From NCBI GenBank assembly GCA_963682055.1, contig OY821749.1, positions 31,813,631 to 31,877,630 of the forward strand: a stretch of 64,000 nt of DNA, written 5' to 3'. Source of the DNA: Primula veris (Eukaryota > Streptophyta > Magnoliopsida > Ericales > Primulaceae). Below the pieces are notes generated by a model. That model did no database searches. It saw nothing but the letters and a program-made list of their open reading frames with translations, and was not told where the DNA came from. A program made the position numbers and the translations under genes. Shown here in pieces: positions 48,764 to 62,800 of this stretch (position 1 is its first letter; every line of letters begins with the position of its first letter).

Positions 48764-49318
48764 TAGGGGTGTTCATGGTCAGGATTGGAATGGTTTTGGC
48801 CAAATTCAAGCCTTCGTCGTGTTAAAATGATTTAGGAAAATATAACTCAAACCGGAGCAATGCAACTTTATAGCTCAAACCATAACAGACCAATGGTCTG
48901 GTTCGGTTTCGGATTGAGTTTCGGGTTCAGCGGTCCGGTTCGGTTTTGGATTATCACAATAAAGACAACATAATAAATTATATCCGAAAATGAAGAAGTC
49001 AACACAAAATCCATAAAACTCAAGAAATCTTATAGTTGCAATTAAAAAAACAAATAGATGAGATAAATCTATATTTATTATACTTAATATATTATATACT
49101 TAGTTATTTAATATTTATACTTAATTGGTTTTAGTGGACTAACGGTTTTCACAATCCGGTCCGAATTTTGATTAGTTAACCCTAGCACAGACCATTAAAA
49201 ACGGTTTTGAATTTTACTAATATAAGCCCATGCCATATAAGTTGAAAACCCGGATCAGAGCAGACCAAAACAACGAATCGGTTCTGATTCACCAGTTCAC
49301 GATTTTTTTTAACACCCT
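48764..49318. mobile_element. hAT-like nonautonomous element
   Basis: Starts taggggtgttcatggtc and ends ttttaacaccctg, inverted TAGGGGTGTT-type ends. Interior rich in ggttcggttt / aaccgg words. I could not confirm the 8-bp target duplication. Confidence 0.55.
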
Positions 49319-49329
49319 GGGTACTAATT

Positions 49330-50880
49330 ACTAACAAATAAAAAACTAGGGTTAGGAAAAAAAATTAAAAATTTGTAAATGTAAATAGCTGTTGCTCTAT
49401 AGACTATAATTAGGGAAAGTTAGTTTCGAAAAAAGATCATAATAATCATTACATACGTGTAAAAAATCTCTCTGTATCCAAAAAAAATTTCTTTATTTTA
49501 TTTCTTGCTATCTGCCTCTCTAAGAAAATACAGATATGATTCTCTCTTATTATTCAATAATTTATTTATATTCTTTTGAAAGTTAGCTATGAAACATAAA
49601 CCCTATTCTCATTTTACTGTTTGGTAGTCAACACATGTAGATTATTTTCCTTTACCTAGACATAAGAAAATCATTTTGTAATCTAGCTTAAACCTTTTTT
49701 ACTTTTGTTGCCATGATTTAACCTTAGCTTATTTGTGTTTAAATATTCAAAAGTAAATAGCCCTTACAAAAATTACGTCGTTCAATTTCCCAGAAATTTA
49801 CTAGTTTTATAAGTTTTCATTGTTGGATAATTGGTTATATATGTTAAAATCTTCTTATTTGAAACTTTCTTGGATAAAAATTGATTTTGTACGTTATTGA
49901 CTTATTTCCTACCAAAAACTTTTTTATGATTCAAACTACTTGTTTATCCTCTATAATAAACACACGTCCACACACACACATATATATATATACACACACA
50001 CACGTACACATACAAATATATGTATAAGTATATACCATACATATTATTAGGGTGCGCCACCATTTCAGATTTTTTTTATGTATATAATTTTTTAATTTTG
50101 TAGATAAATATATTTACGGCCCTCTATTATAATATAAGTTAGTTCGGTGGTACGGTGTTATAGTTGTATAAACATATTACGTGTTTGAATCTTCTCTCTT
50201 GTATTTCTTTTCCTTTAATTATTTCTTTTAACGACAACCCCGCCAAAAATAAAGTTTGGATTCCACCGCTACATGCTATAGGCATACAAGTACAAGATTC
50301 ATTTTGCAGTGGTTTCTTCGGAAAAAAGCTAAGTTATTTGTAGTTTAATTTTCATCAGTTTAATTTCAAATTCCCTTAGAAAAACAAAAAAAGCACTCCC
50401 AAAATAATTCTGACCAAAAAATGTCGTTGCTCTGGAGAAGTAATTACACCAAAGGTACGTCCACAATATTATATTTAGGCTATTTCTCCTTTTTCTTTTT
50501 TACTTTTTCCTTATTTCGTTGGTTCATATAATAGGCTCGGTGCCGGTCCGACGCATTTCTACACGTAAGTCATACAATTTTTAGGGTTACTTTTTAACTT
50601 TATTCCAAAAAATTCATAAATTACGTAAAGAAAAAAACTTACAAAAAAAATTATAAAATCAAAACTCGGTCAGAACAAAATAAAACATTGTTTTTTACGT
50701 TACACAAAATATACCATCAAATAACAAATGTTCCTTTTGTATTATTATAAGGGAGCAAAACGTCTTATTTCTTAAAAATAATAATTATTTTTTGCGTAAC
50801 GCTTAAGTTATTTGTCTTATTTGACTTATCCTTATAAGTCACCAAATCTAGAAGAGACAACTACTGTACTAAATATTACT
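49330..50880. other. Intergenic DNA with microsatellite and a possible SINE head
   Basis: A compound CA/TA microsatellite lies at about 49965-50035. At about 50130-50190 an A-box-like ttagttcggtggtacgg and B-box-like gtgtttgaatc suggest a degraded tRNA-derived SINE. Otherwise nothing recognised. Confidence 0.45.
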
Positions 50881-51647
50881 TACCACTGTGGGTTGCTAAC
50901 TTTATTGGAGCTCTGATCTAAAAAAAATTCCTTTTGTTTCATTAGTTCATAACCAAAAGTAACAAAGTCTAGTTCTTTTATGACCCACCCAAAAAGAAAA
51001 TATTCTAGTTCTTTTAGCTAAAGTTACCACTACTAATACTACTACATATTTCATGTCTATAAGCTATATAGTATTATGATTATTCACCACTATCATGTGT
51101 AATCTGGGGTTGGTCCTGTTTATAATAATAAAATTTGTGTGTTTGATTAAAAAAATGGTTATTATGGAAACACATAAAGAACTTTAGTATTATTAGTCAT
51201 CAGCATTGAATTTTGTTACTTAACCCTCTAAATATCTAGATATTTCTTTGTATTTCACATCATTAGTATAATGACGTGAAACTAAGTCAATTTTATCATA
51301 CACTGTTAGCATATAAAGTAGCATTAGTGCTTTAATTATTTTTTCATTCATGTCAAAAGGTTACACCTTTGCTTTTCTACACAGCTTTACATAAATAATT
51401 CTTTCAAATGTTAACGTCATTAAAGTTTTCCCCCCCTAGAAATTGACTGTTTAAATTATATTGATAAGCCACGTCCCAATTTGTGTGGAATAAAATTTGA
51501 GGATACCGTCTCTTTTAATAAAATAAATAAATTATATTGATAAGTAAAACATGTTGTAATATAATTTTCTTCTTGACCAATTATGAACTTATGTTTTTTC
51601 TCAGATTTATAATTACGTTAAATTCTTGAATTTGCTTAATAGCAAGC

Positions 51648-54600
51648 ATGGAGGATGATGGTACAAATCTCAAGGGAGGAGTATCTTCGCCAAAGATATC
51701 CAGAATTTTCAGGAAAAGGGTCGAAACAACTGCTTTCCTTTTCATCGTTTTCATCTTCATCGGGACATTAGTTTTGTCCCGCTATGTCGACGTTGTAAGT
51801 CCTTTAACTGTTCCTCTTGGCTCTTGCTACATACGAACATGATCTTATGGAATATATGCAGTTAAATGTTCTCCCTTTTGTGTTATCATTTTCGTTATAT
51901 TCATCTAGAGCCAAGTACTGCTCTCATCACACTAAGATCTTGTTGCTAAGAGTGCTTTTGTGTTATAATTTTAATTTTGATTGGAGCAAGTTTAGGGTTC
52001 TCTTATTACGTTGATCATTGGTTGCAAGGTGACAGTTTAGGTGACCAATAAACATAAATATTTTTGACAAACTTTGAAGCTTGGAAACAAGTTGTGCCAC
52101 AAGACTTTCTCAATATAGTCCTACACTGGGTAGTCTTAACAGGATTATACTGGGGAAGCTGATAGTTTCATATTTTTATGAGACTAAAATCATAAATATT
52201 GGTAATTTAGTAAAAGGAATAATCATCAGGCACATGACAAAATAGTAAGCCCAGCACTTTCAAATTAAACTTATTTTCTGAATCTTAAAAATTTATCTTT
52301 TCAATTTAGTTATAATATTCGAAACTTGGTATTTCAGTATAGTTTTGCAGGCTCTTCATTTCAAAAGGCAATTTCGCACTTCAGAAACTCTGAAAAAGAT
52401 TCCCTAAAACCAGATTACTATTTGAATTGTACTCGAGAAAAGACACCACAAACATGTTCTAATAACCCCACTTATAAATTAGAACTTTTGCCATCAGAGG
52501 CATGCCCACATTATTTCCACTGGATACAAGAAGATCTAATGCCGTGGAAAAATACAGGAATTACAAAAGAAATGGTGGAAAATGCGAAAAAATTCGCAAG
52601 TATAAGAATAATTATAGTGAATGGGACAGTGTATGTGAAGCGGTATAGACATGTTTATCAAACAAGAGATGTGTTCACGATATGGGGAATTTTGCAACTT
52701 TTGAGATTGTACCCTGGTCAGATACCAGACTTAGATATTATGTACCAAATGGACGACAAGCCATCTATGAAGAAAAGTGATTATACGGGAGAAAATGCGG
52801 CAAAAAAGCCACCATTGTTTCATTTTTGTGCGGATAATTCGACATTTGACATTGTTTTCCCCGACTGGTCTTTTTGGGGATGGTAAGTTTTTTCCCTTCT
52901 ACAGAACTCTCGCTACTTATTCATGTATGCCATGCTATTTGAGAACTCTTCTGTGAAAATTTAGTATGTTACAAGTGAAAGTTATGTGCTTTACCCAAAG
53001 CATTTAGCATAAGCAGGGCTAGTATATTTGCACATCAGTTGGTGCTTATTTTTTATATGAATACATGTGTATGCATAGTACTATCTATATGCACAAATTA
53101 TTTCAGGCCTGAGATCAATATAGGACCGTGGAATAAGTTGAAGAAAGAGTTAGAAGAAGGGAACAAGCGGAAAAAGTGGATGAAAAGGAAAAGATATGCA
53201 TATTGGAAAGGTAACCTTGATGTTGGAGAAAGGTCTAACTTACGAGACTGCGATATCACCAAGGAACATGATTGGAACGCTCGCATATATGGTGTGGTAA
53301 GAACCTATTTTCAAAATTACAGATTTTAACTTTTAAGTTAAAATTCAAGTGGTGACTTCTATATGGCAGTAGTGAAACATGAAGACACAATATCAATAGT
53401 TACAAAGAGAGAACTTAATTACCACCATGCATTTTGAGTAGTGCTTGTTTGGTTACATCATTTGAGAAAATAAGCCGAATGATTTAAGGATGCGAAAAAA
53501 AATTGGGGTCAAATCTTGTAACATTTTCTTTTTGATGCAAAAAGATACAAAAGTTCAGTTTCTAAGGTAATCAACCAAAATAGTTCATCTGTAAAGCAAA
53601 TAAGAACAAACTTAAGGTCAATATTTGCAATCAAACAAGGGCAACATGATTTATTACTAAAAGTGATTGACTTCGACATAAAAGAAGTTCCTTCAGTTTT
53701 AAACGCTATGTAAGTCTTCCTGTGTAGGCATAGTCAAGTCCATTACTTGACTAGTCTTATCTAATAAATGATGACTAACAAATGATGGCCCAGTTTTGTT
53801 CCTTTATTTTAATCTTTTTAAGTGATTTAAGGCCAAATTGTTAGGTACTGTAACATGACTTATGTTCCATTCCAAAGTCTCTTTCATCCACTGATTTCCT
53901 GACTAGTTATTTATTACTACCTCATTATTCCAACAATATGCTTTAAATGAAATCATGTGGGGAACAAATGTTTTATTAACTCGGCTTGTTTGGTTAAAGC
54001 TCTCCAGCAACTAAGTTGGCTTATTGACTAAGGCTGTTAAAAAAAGTGTACTAACTTTTTAGCTAACAAATTTGTGATATCTGCCGGGTGAAAAAGCAAA
54101 AACAAACAACTTCTAGACGATAAACTTATTATAATACATCTTTTAAGTAGAAACAAACTTTTTTTTTGAAGATACAACAGTACAACCAAACAATCCATCT
54201 ATGCTTCATTTTAGTTTGTTGGTAGTTGTTTGTTTGTCAGTCTTAGGAAGAGGACAAGGCTTGAGTTGTGTTCACAGACTTTTTGCAACTTTTCATTTGC
54301 AGAGAGGTAAGTAAACAACAAAGAAAGTTCAAACAATCATACGATAAACTTTGAATCGGAGAATATCAGGGAAGATACGTTGAACTTCTTCAACTTACTC
54401 AAACCAAAAATACAAAATAGACTTCATTTATCGTATAAATAAACGTTAGTTGCGAATGGATGGCTGGCTGATGCCCTTAAGACCATGTCTATTAACAGTA
54501 TTTGTAGGAAAATTAACTAGAACGTGTTGAAGCTATATTGGATTTTGTTGAGGAGACATTTCTTAAGTCGGAATGTTTAACAGAGAAAGAGGAAGATAAA

Positions 54601-55990
54601 TTTGTTGATCAACTAGAAAATTAGCATTTAATCAAGTTAAACCATTCCATTGTGTCATAGAGAAAATAATTTTCGAAATATTTGATTATCCCTCTTTTTG
54701 TAAGGAAATTTGGTAAAATCATGATATGATGTATCAAGTATAGTTATTAATTGATGCATTTTTTGCAGAGTTGGGGGCATGAATCTCAGAAGGGATTCAA
54801 AGGAACTAAATTAGCAAACCAATGCAATTATAGGTTGGTAATCCATTTCATCTAAATTGTAAACTTTTCAATATTTTTATTACTGTGTAGTACTTCTTTT
54901 GTTCATATCCATTAATAGTTTTTGACTTTTTTCTTCTCAATTCATGTAGATACAAGATTTATATAGAAGGAAATGCATGGTCTGTGAGCGAGAAATATAT
55001 TGTTGGTTGTGGTTCTATGAGCTTATTCGTACAGCCTCGGTACCATGATTTTTTCTCTAGAAGTTTAGTACCTACGATTCACTATTGGCCCATAAACAAG
55101 GAGGACAAATGCAAATCCATAAAATTTGCGGTCGATTGGGGAAACAAAAATACAGAAAAGGTATCACTCTTCTACTATTTACAAGTTTTGCTCGTGTTAC
55201 TTAAGTCTGATGGCATTTGGACCCTATGATGAAACTACAAACTAAATTCCTTGAACTCATTTCATTGTTATGTGGCCTTCTTTATGATTGATACATCTTT
55301 TATAATTGATACACACTCAACCTCCCCTAACTTAGTTACTGAAGATACTGAAGATCAACCAGTATCCAGTATTCGAATGTTTCTATTACGAGAGTGTAAA
55401 CGAATTAGTTAATTTTTTTTTTTCTAATTATATCAAGTACCTTCCAGATAATATCGACCAATACATTAACTTGCTATTGTAACTTGTAAGTGACATGTTT
55501 AGACCAGGTGTGTGATAGTTAATTAATACAGATCATTAAACGGTTCATCATTTTGAAAACTATAGTAGAAGAGGTACATAATAATTTGGTACTCTTACCT
55601 GGTTTCTGAAAAAGAATTACTTCTTTTTACAAATTCTCTTTACAGGCACAGAAAATTGGAGCAGCAGGTAGCAAATTTATGCAAGAAGATCTAGATATGA
55701 CGAATGTATATGACTATATGTATCACTTATTGAGAAGCTATGCAAAACTCTTGAAATATAAGCCAACAGTACCAGAAGGTGCTGAGGAGATGTGTATGGA
55801 ACATATGGCTTGCAATGCACCAAAGCTACAGAAACAATTCATGGTAGAGTCGATGGTAAAATTCCCGTCATATACAAACCCGTGTTCCATGCCACCTCCA
55901 TATAATGCAAGTGAGCTACATGGTTTTTTCGAGATGAAAGAAAATTTAACCAAGCAAGTAGAGATGTGGCAGACCTTAGGTAGGGTTTGA
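51648..55990 (+). CDS. GT90/CAP10-domain O-glucosyltransferase-like protein, copy 1, complete
   Basis: Family GT90 (Glyco_transf_90, former DUF821; animal Rumi/POGLUT relatives) transfers sugars in the secretory pathway; plant members are mostly uncharacterised, some linked to cell-wall glycans. Six exons: 51648-51794, 52338-52882, 53107-53296, 54769-54833, 54950-55160, 55646-55990. They total 1503 nt, 500 residues, all phases consistent, stop TGA. Type II topology: basic cytosolic start (SRIFRKRVE), one anchor near residues 29-44 (FLFIVFIFIGTLVLS), then the lumenal domain. Family signatures: CPHYFHWIQEDLMPW, PDLDIMYQMDD, PDWSFWGW|PE, YWKGN, SWGHESQKGF, YIEGNAWSVSEKYIVGCGSM, PRYHDFFSRSLVPTIHYWP and KFAVDWGN. 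The DLDIMYQMDD segment usually reads DLELMFDCDD in plant relatives, a notable change. Length is normal. No lesion seen. Confidence 0.92.
53443..53645. mobile_element. MITE-like element in GT90 intron 3
   Basis: Left gtgcttgtttggttacatca and right ttgcaatcaaacaagggc are inverted ends of the CTTGTTTGGTT type. A diverged counterpart stands in copy 2 (about 61790-62595, split by a later insertion), so it predates the GT90 duplication. A second pair of similar ends in the same intron (cttgtttggttaaagctctc ~54003 / caaccaaacaatcc ~54194) is present in copy 1 only. Confidence 0.5.
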
Positions 55991-56879
55991 GTGAAGATAA
56001 TTGAGTGGCCTTTTTATGAAGTCCGTACAGAGGAACCTTGTTTTTTTTCTTTTTGAAATACAGATAGAAAAAGGAGAAATGTTATAATGTAACTGCAACA
56101 GTACAATTAGATGTATTTCTGAATACAGGAATCATAATCAAGAATTTCAAAGTGTTTTACTTCTATAGGTCATTTTGCATTGCATCGTCTATCTCGAATA
56201 TTGCTTTGTAAAAAGAATTTGCATTTATTCTTCTTTTAGTAATAGCCTTGGTTCTGAATCAACTTCCCCCCCTCCCAGAATCATCACTCAATCTTGGAGC
56301 GGCTTTATCATAATTTCTTGACAAGTTTGTAATCAATTTAGAGATTAGGAAGAGAAGTGTTGGAAATGTGGCAGCAAATAAAAACTTTTGCTGTAACCAA
56401 CTTCAATCTATTTATAAGTAGTGAAAACGATAATGCTACAAATAGATTTCCTAGATTGCCTGGAATCTCAGCCCTCGACATAAAGTGAGGGTGTATAATT
56501 TCGTTCTTTGATTGTTTGTTGCCACCAACTACCTGTCTCTCTTTGCCATTCAGTATTTAATAGTATATGCTTATTTTCAAAAGGAAAAAAAGCTGGTATT
56601 TTTTGGAATTCCAAGTTAACTCAATTTACCAGAAGATATAGCCTTTAGTTGCCTTTTGATTACTTCTACAATCCATCTCTTAACCTATATAACAACATTT
56701 ACTAATAGTAGTGAAATGAAGACAAACTCAAGCTCTTCACATTGCCTATAATACAAAGTTTGGAAGAGTAAAACTTAGCTTCATACTTTTTTCATACATG
56801 GGACAAAAATACACTTTTTTTCCTCATGAATATAAGAATATTTGTAAAAGAATGTATCTAATAGAGTAATTTTGAGTTT

Positions 56880-57794
56880 GAGAAATAAGCAGAGGACGAG
56901 GCTCGAAAGAGAAGAGAAGAAAATCCCAAAGCGCCTTGATATAAGCGACCAAGCAATTATATACGTGTATGCCACTTATTAGCTGTGTTCGTAAAAAATC
57001 CTAGTTATAAAATCTCAAATCACCTTGAGTATTGCCTTGGATCGACAGCCGAGATCGATGTGGGATCGTATTGCATGGACTTGTATGCATGCTCAAGTTT
57101 CTTTGTAATGTCATAGTCTTGTAATATATCTATGATCTCAAAGAACATCACAACATCATAATATTCCCCAGTTGGTTCACATATTATTTGTAGCTCAGAA
57201 CCTGATTTCCTCTCCGTTCTTTGACATCTCGCCGGCGTGTTCACGCTTAGCTTTATACTTGCCCACCTGCATACATGGTTAACACATCTTATTTTCTATA
57301 TTCTAATTTATAACAAATATTGTTATTTCAATTTTGTTCTTTTGTCATACAATTTTTCTCCATGTAATATACATAATCAAAAAAATTCCAGATAAAGTCG
57401 AAAGGCGCTGAATCTTAGGTTCAACTTAGGTGCCCTAGGGTCAGCCCTCAACATGATGCATGCTCTTTTTACCGTACGATTATTGATTAGTATTGGATAA
57501 TTACCTTGCTGGGTCTAAAAGTAGCTAGTTGATCCACATCTGCTCTTGAAAGACAAGGATTGATGACTCGGATTCTTAGTTCTTAGACAAGAAAAAAGAT
57601 GGAAAACATTAGTTCTATGGTTTCATATCATTTTATAATGACTTAATTAGTACTAATGGGAAGAAGCCTAACCGATAGGAGTTTGAGCACCTGATGGGTT
57701 ACAATGGCTAACAGAAGAAATGAAGGCCAACTAATTAAAAGGCTATAATCCATAATCCTTTCTTGTTCCAGAAACTCAGTCTCTATCAAGTTGC
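56880..57794 (-). pseudogene. PIP5K: 3' fragment of a phosphatidylinositol-4-phosphate 5-kinase gene
   Basis: PIP5K makes PI(4,5)P2 at the plasma membrane. On the minus strand: after an acceptor at 57795, QLDRD, a 1-bp loss, then EFLEQERIMDYSLLI (the IMDYSLL kinase motif), a further frameshift, and SSVSHCNPSGAQTPI. The next exon-like part (about 57583-57512) reads LSRADVDQL, shifts, then LLDPAR. The last (57275-57014) gives [19 protein letters not shown], then [30 protein letters not shown] and [16 protein letters not shown]. The terminal RF.DFI exon near 56935 is again out of frame by one base. The kinase N-terminal half and MORN repeats are absent. At least four frameshifts plus truncation make it a pseudogene, lying between the two GT90 copies. 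Confidence 0.82.
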
Positions 57795-57799
57795 CTGCA

Positions 57800-58830
57800 A
57801 ATTTGGAAATTTTTTTGGGAAACAGTAATTATCTTTCTCCTTAGCTTATGAAGATTTTACAGCATGGTGAATCTTAATGATTTTACAATGTAAATTAACG
57901 ACAACAACTTGGTCTTCGATGTTCTTTACTACGGTGTGGCCACTGGTGACACATAATTGGTGCTTATGAGTTTCAACTCATTGCAACCAATTATGGATAG
58001 AATTGTTTCTTCTTGATTTTTTGGACTTCTTTATGATCCTTATTTTGTATATTGCGAGAATATCTCTAAATTCAGTCAAAAAGAAGATAAGAACATTTTT
58101 TGACAAGTCGGAATTTCAGTGAAAATAATATAAATCTTCATCCATTTTCTGGACGATAAGTTTGACAAGTCGGAATTTCAGTGAAAATAATAAAAATCTT
58201 CATCCATTTCCTGGACGATAAGGTGAACTCGACGACTACTCAAGATTTCATCCTTTTTTTTTATGGTACACGAGATCTCATCCATTGTCTATTAAATAAT
58301 TTATCAGCAAAAACTCCATTTCTTCGTGAAAAGTGACAGAACCCTACTTTATGTATCCCATACTCCACTACTCTAATTTACTGAATGCCAATATCTGTTC
58401 TTGCGGGATAAATTTACATTGTTTTAAGTTCACTTTCAGTACATAATCTTACTTAATAGCTGTCTCATCTAAAGCTAATTTGGTGATTTATATATGAAGT
58501 TATGTCATAAATGTTATATTCTTACTAAATAGTATTATTAATTTATTACCACTGTGGGTTGCTAACTTAATTTATTGAAGCTATTTTCTTAAAAAAAAAG
58601 TCCTTTTGTTTTATAGCTAAAGTTACTACTACTACTATACTATATACTACGTACATATGTGTATAAGCAATAAGCTATATACTGCACATATTTTAAGAAA
58701 AAAACTATACTGCATGTGTTATGATTATCCACACTATTATAACTAAACACAGAGATAACTTCTTTTTACTACAAATACTTGCATTGATAATTTCCCATAA
58801 AAGTATTATTAGTCGTTGCCTTCATGGCCG
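57800..58830. other. Spacer between PIP5K fragment and second GT90 upstream region
   Basis: A 60-bp block (gacaagtcggaatttcagtg...catccatt.cctggacgataag) is directly repeated at about 58102 and 58160. From about 58545 (ttaccactgtgggttgctaac) the sequence matches the region upstream of GT90 copy 1 (about 50883), marking the left edge of the tandem duplication. Confidence 0.6.
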
Positions 58831-58839
58831 GATTTTGGA

Positions 58840-59425
58840 CTAGTCCAAAGACGCACGGCCTAGAGCCCCCAAGCTAGAAACGTATATTTTTAAGACCCAT
58901 GTTTGGTAAAATATTAAATAAATAAATATATATGTATAATTAATTTTATTTTTCTAATCAATAGTTATCTGTGATTGAGTGGTTGGTTTCCTTACTTAAG
59001 AGTCTACGACCCGTGTTTGAGTCTTTACGGAGACAATATTTTATTTTATTATAGAATTTGGTACACTAATGAATCTTTTAATTTTATATAATATTTTATG
59101 TGGTCTCTTATATTAAAAAAAACATGTAATTACTTGATTTGTTGAATAAATAACAGATTTGGTCACTGATTTCCTTTTTAAAAAATTATAGTATAATTTT
59201 AGTTCGAATGCGAAGTTTGTAAAAAATTGATTCGTATAATTGATTTTTTTGTTAAATGTACTCAACTTATTGCATATAATATTTTCTACCTTGATATTTT
59301 ACCATTTATTAATCGTATCTTATAAGTTTTATTTAAATACTTTTTTTACGGAGAAAAAAAAGCCCCGTTTTTAAGATGGCATAAGGCCCCAAAAACTCTG
59401 AAACGGCCCCATTGCCCTTGATTTT
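58840..59425. mobile_element. Dispersed repeat with GGCC-rich inverted ends, in the GT90 copy 2 upstream region
   Basis: Left cacggcctagagcccccaag and right aaggccccaaaaactctgaaacggcccc form an imperfect inverted pair. The interior has tRNA-like words (gagtggttggtttcc, B-box-like gtgtttgagtc). Related truncated sequence at 10690-10790. Copy 1 lacks it, so it was inserted after the GT90 duplication. Possibly a hAT-type nonautonomous element; target duplication not determined. Confidence 0.5.
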
Positions 59426-59818
59426 TGTTACCTGACCCTCTAAATATCTCTCGATATTTTTTTTGCAATTCATTCACATCATTAGTTTAATGACGTGAAC
59501 ATTGAATTAAAACTGAGTCAATTTTATCATATACTGTAGCATATAAAGTAACATGAGTGTTTTACATAAATAATTCTACGTACAATTATATCATTACACC
59601 TTTACGTACAATTCTATCATTACCACCTTTACATAAAGTTCTACTAAGCAGACTTTACATGCAAGTTTACATAAATAAATTCTTTCAAATGTCAACGTCA
59701 TTAAAATTATACTGTAAAACGTGAATCGATGTACATATTAATTATCTTCTTGACCAATAGGTACTTAATTATGACTTTTCTCAGATTTATAAGTATGTCA
59801 AGTTCTTGAATTTGCTTA

Positions 59819-62800
59819 ATGAAAAGCATGGAGGTTGATGGTACAAATCTCAAGGAAGGAGAATCTTCGCCAAAAATATCCAGAGTTTTGTGGAAAGGCG
59901 TTGAAACAACCGTTTTCCTTTTCATCGTCTTCATCTTCATCGGGACATTAGTTTTGTCCCGCTATGTCGACGTTGTAAGTCCTTTAATTAACTCTTATGG
60001 AATATATGCAGACAAATGTGCTTTTGTTGTTTAAGTTTAATTTTGATTGGAGCATGCAAGTTTAAGGTTCTCTTATGTTGATCATTGGTCTTGCAAGGTG
60101 ACTGTTTAGGTGACAAATAGTAAAACAAATATACTTTGACAAACTTAATTTGAATCTTGGAAACAATTTATACAAGTTGTGTTGCATAAGATTTTCTCGA
60201 TATAATCTTCTGCACTGGGTAGTCTTAATAGGATTATACTAGGCAACCTGATAGTTTCATATTTTTATAAGACTAAAATCATAAATATTGGTAAAAGGAA
60301 TAATCATCAGAACTTATAAATAATAAGCCCAGTTTCAAATTAAACTTATTTATAATTTTTGAAAAGTTATCTTTTCGTTCTAGTTCTAATATTTGAAACT
60401 TGGCATTTCAGTCTAGTTTTGCAGGCTCTTCATTTCAACGGGCAATTTCGCACTTTACAAACTCCGCAACAGAATACTATTTGAATTGTAGTCGAGAAAA
60501 TAAGACACAACACACATGTTCTAATAACCCCACATATAAATTAGAATTACTTTTGCCCTCAGAGACATGTCCACATTATTTCCACTGGATACAAGAAGAT
60601 CTAAGACCATGGCAAAGTACAGGAATTACTAAAGAAATGGTGGAAAATGTGAAAAAATTCGCAAGTATAAGAATAGTTATAGTGAATGGGAAGGTGTATA
60701 TGAAGACTTATAGATATGTTTACCAAAAAAGAGACGTGTTCACCATATGGGGAATTTTGCAACTTTTGAGATTGTACCCTGGTCAGATACCGGACTTAGA
60801 TATTATGTACCAAATGGACGACAAGCCATCTATAAAGAAAAGTGATTATACTGGAGAAAATGTGGCGAAAAAGCCACCGTTGTTTCATTTTTGTGCGGAT
60901 AATTCGACATTTGACATTATTTTCCCCGACTGGTCCTTTTGGGGATGGTAAGCCTTTTCTCTTTTACTCATGACTTTAGCTTAAGGGAAATTGCACGAGG
61001 GAAGCTTTACTCATGACAAATAATAAAATTGTACACACTTTTTCCCACTCTCGCTACCTATTCAAAATTTCATATACAAAATTGTACACACTAAAAGTGT
61101 GTATCTCACTCTTATTTGGTGTATTTTGTTTTCTCAAGAATGGAAGGATTTGGGTGGGAGGTTGTACCTTGTAGGCACTCTAAGTGGCTTTGTATTTTTA
61201 TATTTTTACTTATCCTTTTGGAGTCTGTTTCAGGGGTATTTGAACTATGTATTCCGTCCGTTGTTTGCAATAATAACGAGCTTCTACCGTAAAAAAAAAA
61301 AAAAACATATATGCCATGCTATTGGAGAACACTTTTGGAAAATGTAGCATGTTTAGCACAAGCGGGGCAAGTATATTTGCACATCAGTTGATACTATTTT
61401 TTTGTATGAATATATGTTTATGCACATAGTACTATCTAATTTATGCACAAATTACTTCAGGCCAGTGATCAATATAGGACCCTGGAATAAATTGAAGAAA
61501 GAGTTAGAAGAAGGGAACAAGCAGAAAAAGTGGATGAAAAGGGAACGATATGCATATTGGAAAGGTAACCTTAATGTTGGAGAAAGGTTTAAGCTACGAG
61601 ACTGCAATATCACCAAGGAATATGATGGGAACGCTCGCATATATGACGTGGTAAGAAAACTTTTTCAATTATAGACTTTTAACTTTTAAGTTGAAATTCT
61701 TGAAGTCGTGACTTCCATATGGCCCTATTGAAACAAGAAGATACAATATTATCAATAGTTACTAAAAGAACTAGGCATTTTGAGTAGTACTTGTTTTTTT
61801 TTTTTTGGAAATTAAGAATATATTGAACCAAGAAACAAGAGTTCCTTTTGAGCACACAGGCGCATCAAAAGGTAGAAATAAAAAAGAAAACAAACCTATC
61901 ACTTGCAAATTAGAATAAAAATGGGAAAATCCAAACAAAACTGATAGTTAAAACCAAAGTAAGAGTAGTCATAGCAGCATATCAGTTTTTTGTAGAGCAC
62001 CTCTTGGTCGTAATTATGGCTGTTGAGTGTCGTATTTCTTGCATATTAATAAAGGCTCTGATCATTGTTCTGAATACCTAGTAAGGCACTCAGCCTTGAC
62101 CACATTCATAGAGAACTTGCGACAACTTGAGAATAATCTTATCATCTCTAGGCAATAAACCATCATCATAATACTGTTCTTAATATCAAAGTAGAAGTTC
62201 ACCGCTCTTTAAATCCCAAATTGACTTAAGGAGCTTATCCAAACAGCACTCTTAATTAGCTTGAGGTTTCATTCTCTTGGTCCTTCTTTTGGTTAGAACA
62301 CCAAATAAAGAATCTAACAAGAAACACAAAAAAAACAGCAGTACCTTGCCAAACAAGCAAGCAAGATGGTAAAGCTAGCTATATTGAAAAACAGATTACC
62401 TGCATAAGATAAAACGGAGACAACTCTCTTATGCCCTTTGATCGATCTGTTACGTCATTTGAGAAAATAAGCTGGGTGATTTAAGGTAAAAAGATACAAA
62501 AGTTCAGCTTTTAAGGTAATCACCCAAAATAGTTCATCTTTAAAGCAGATTTGAAAAAAACTTAAGGTCAAGATTTTCATCCAGAAAAGGACTAAATGAT
62601 TTATTAATTACTAGAAGTGATTGACTTCTACATATACATATAAAAAAAAAACTAACTTCAGTTACGGAGTATTATATTATTTAACAATTGATGACTTGCC
62701 ACAATCAGTATATATTGTTTTCTTTATTTTAATGTTTTGGAATAATTTAAGGCCAAACTGTTAGGTAACATGACTAAGCAAGACCATTCATGTTTCATTC

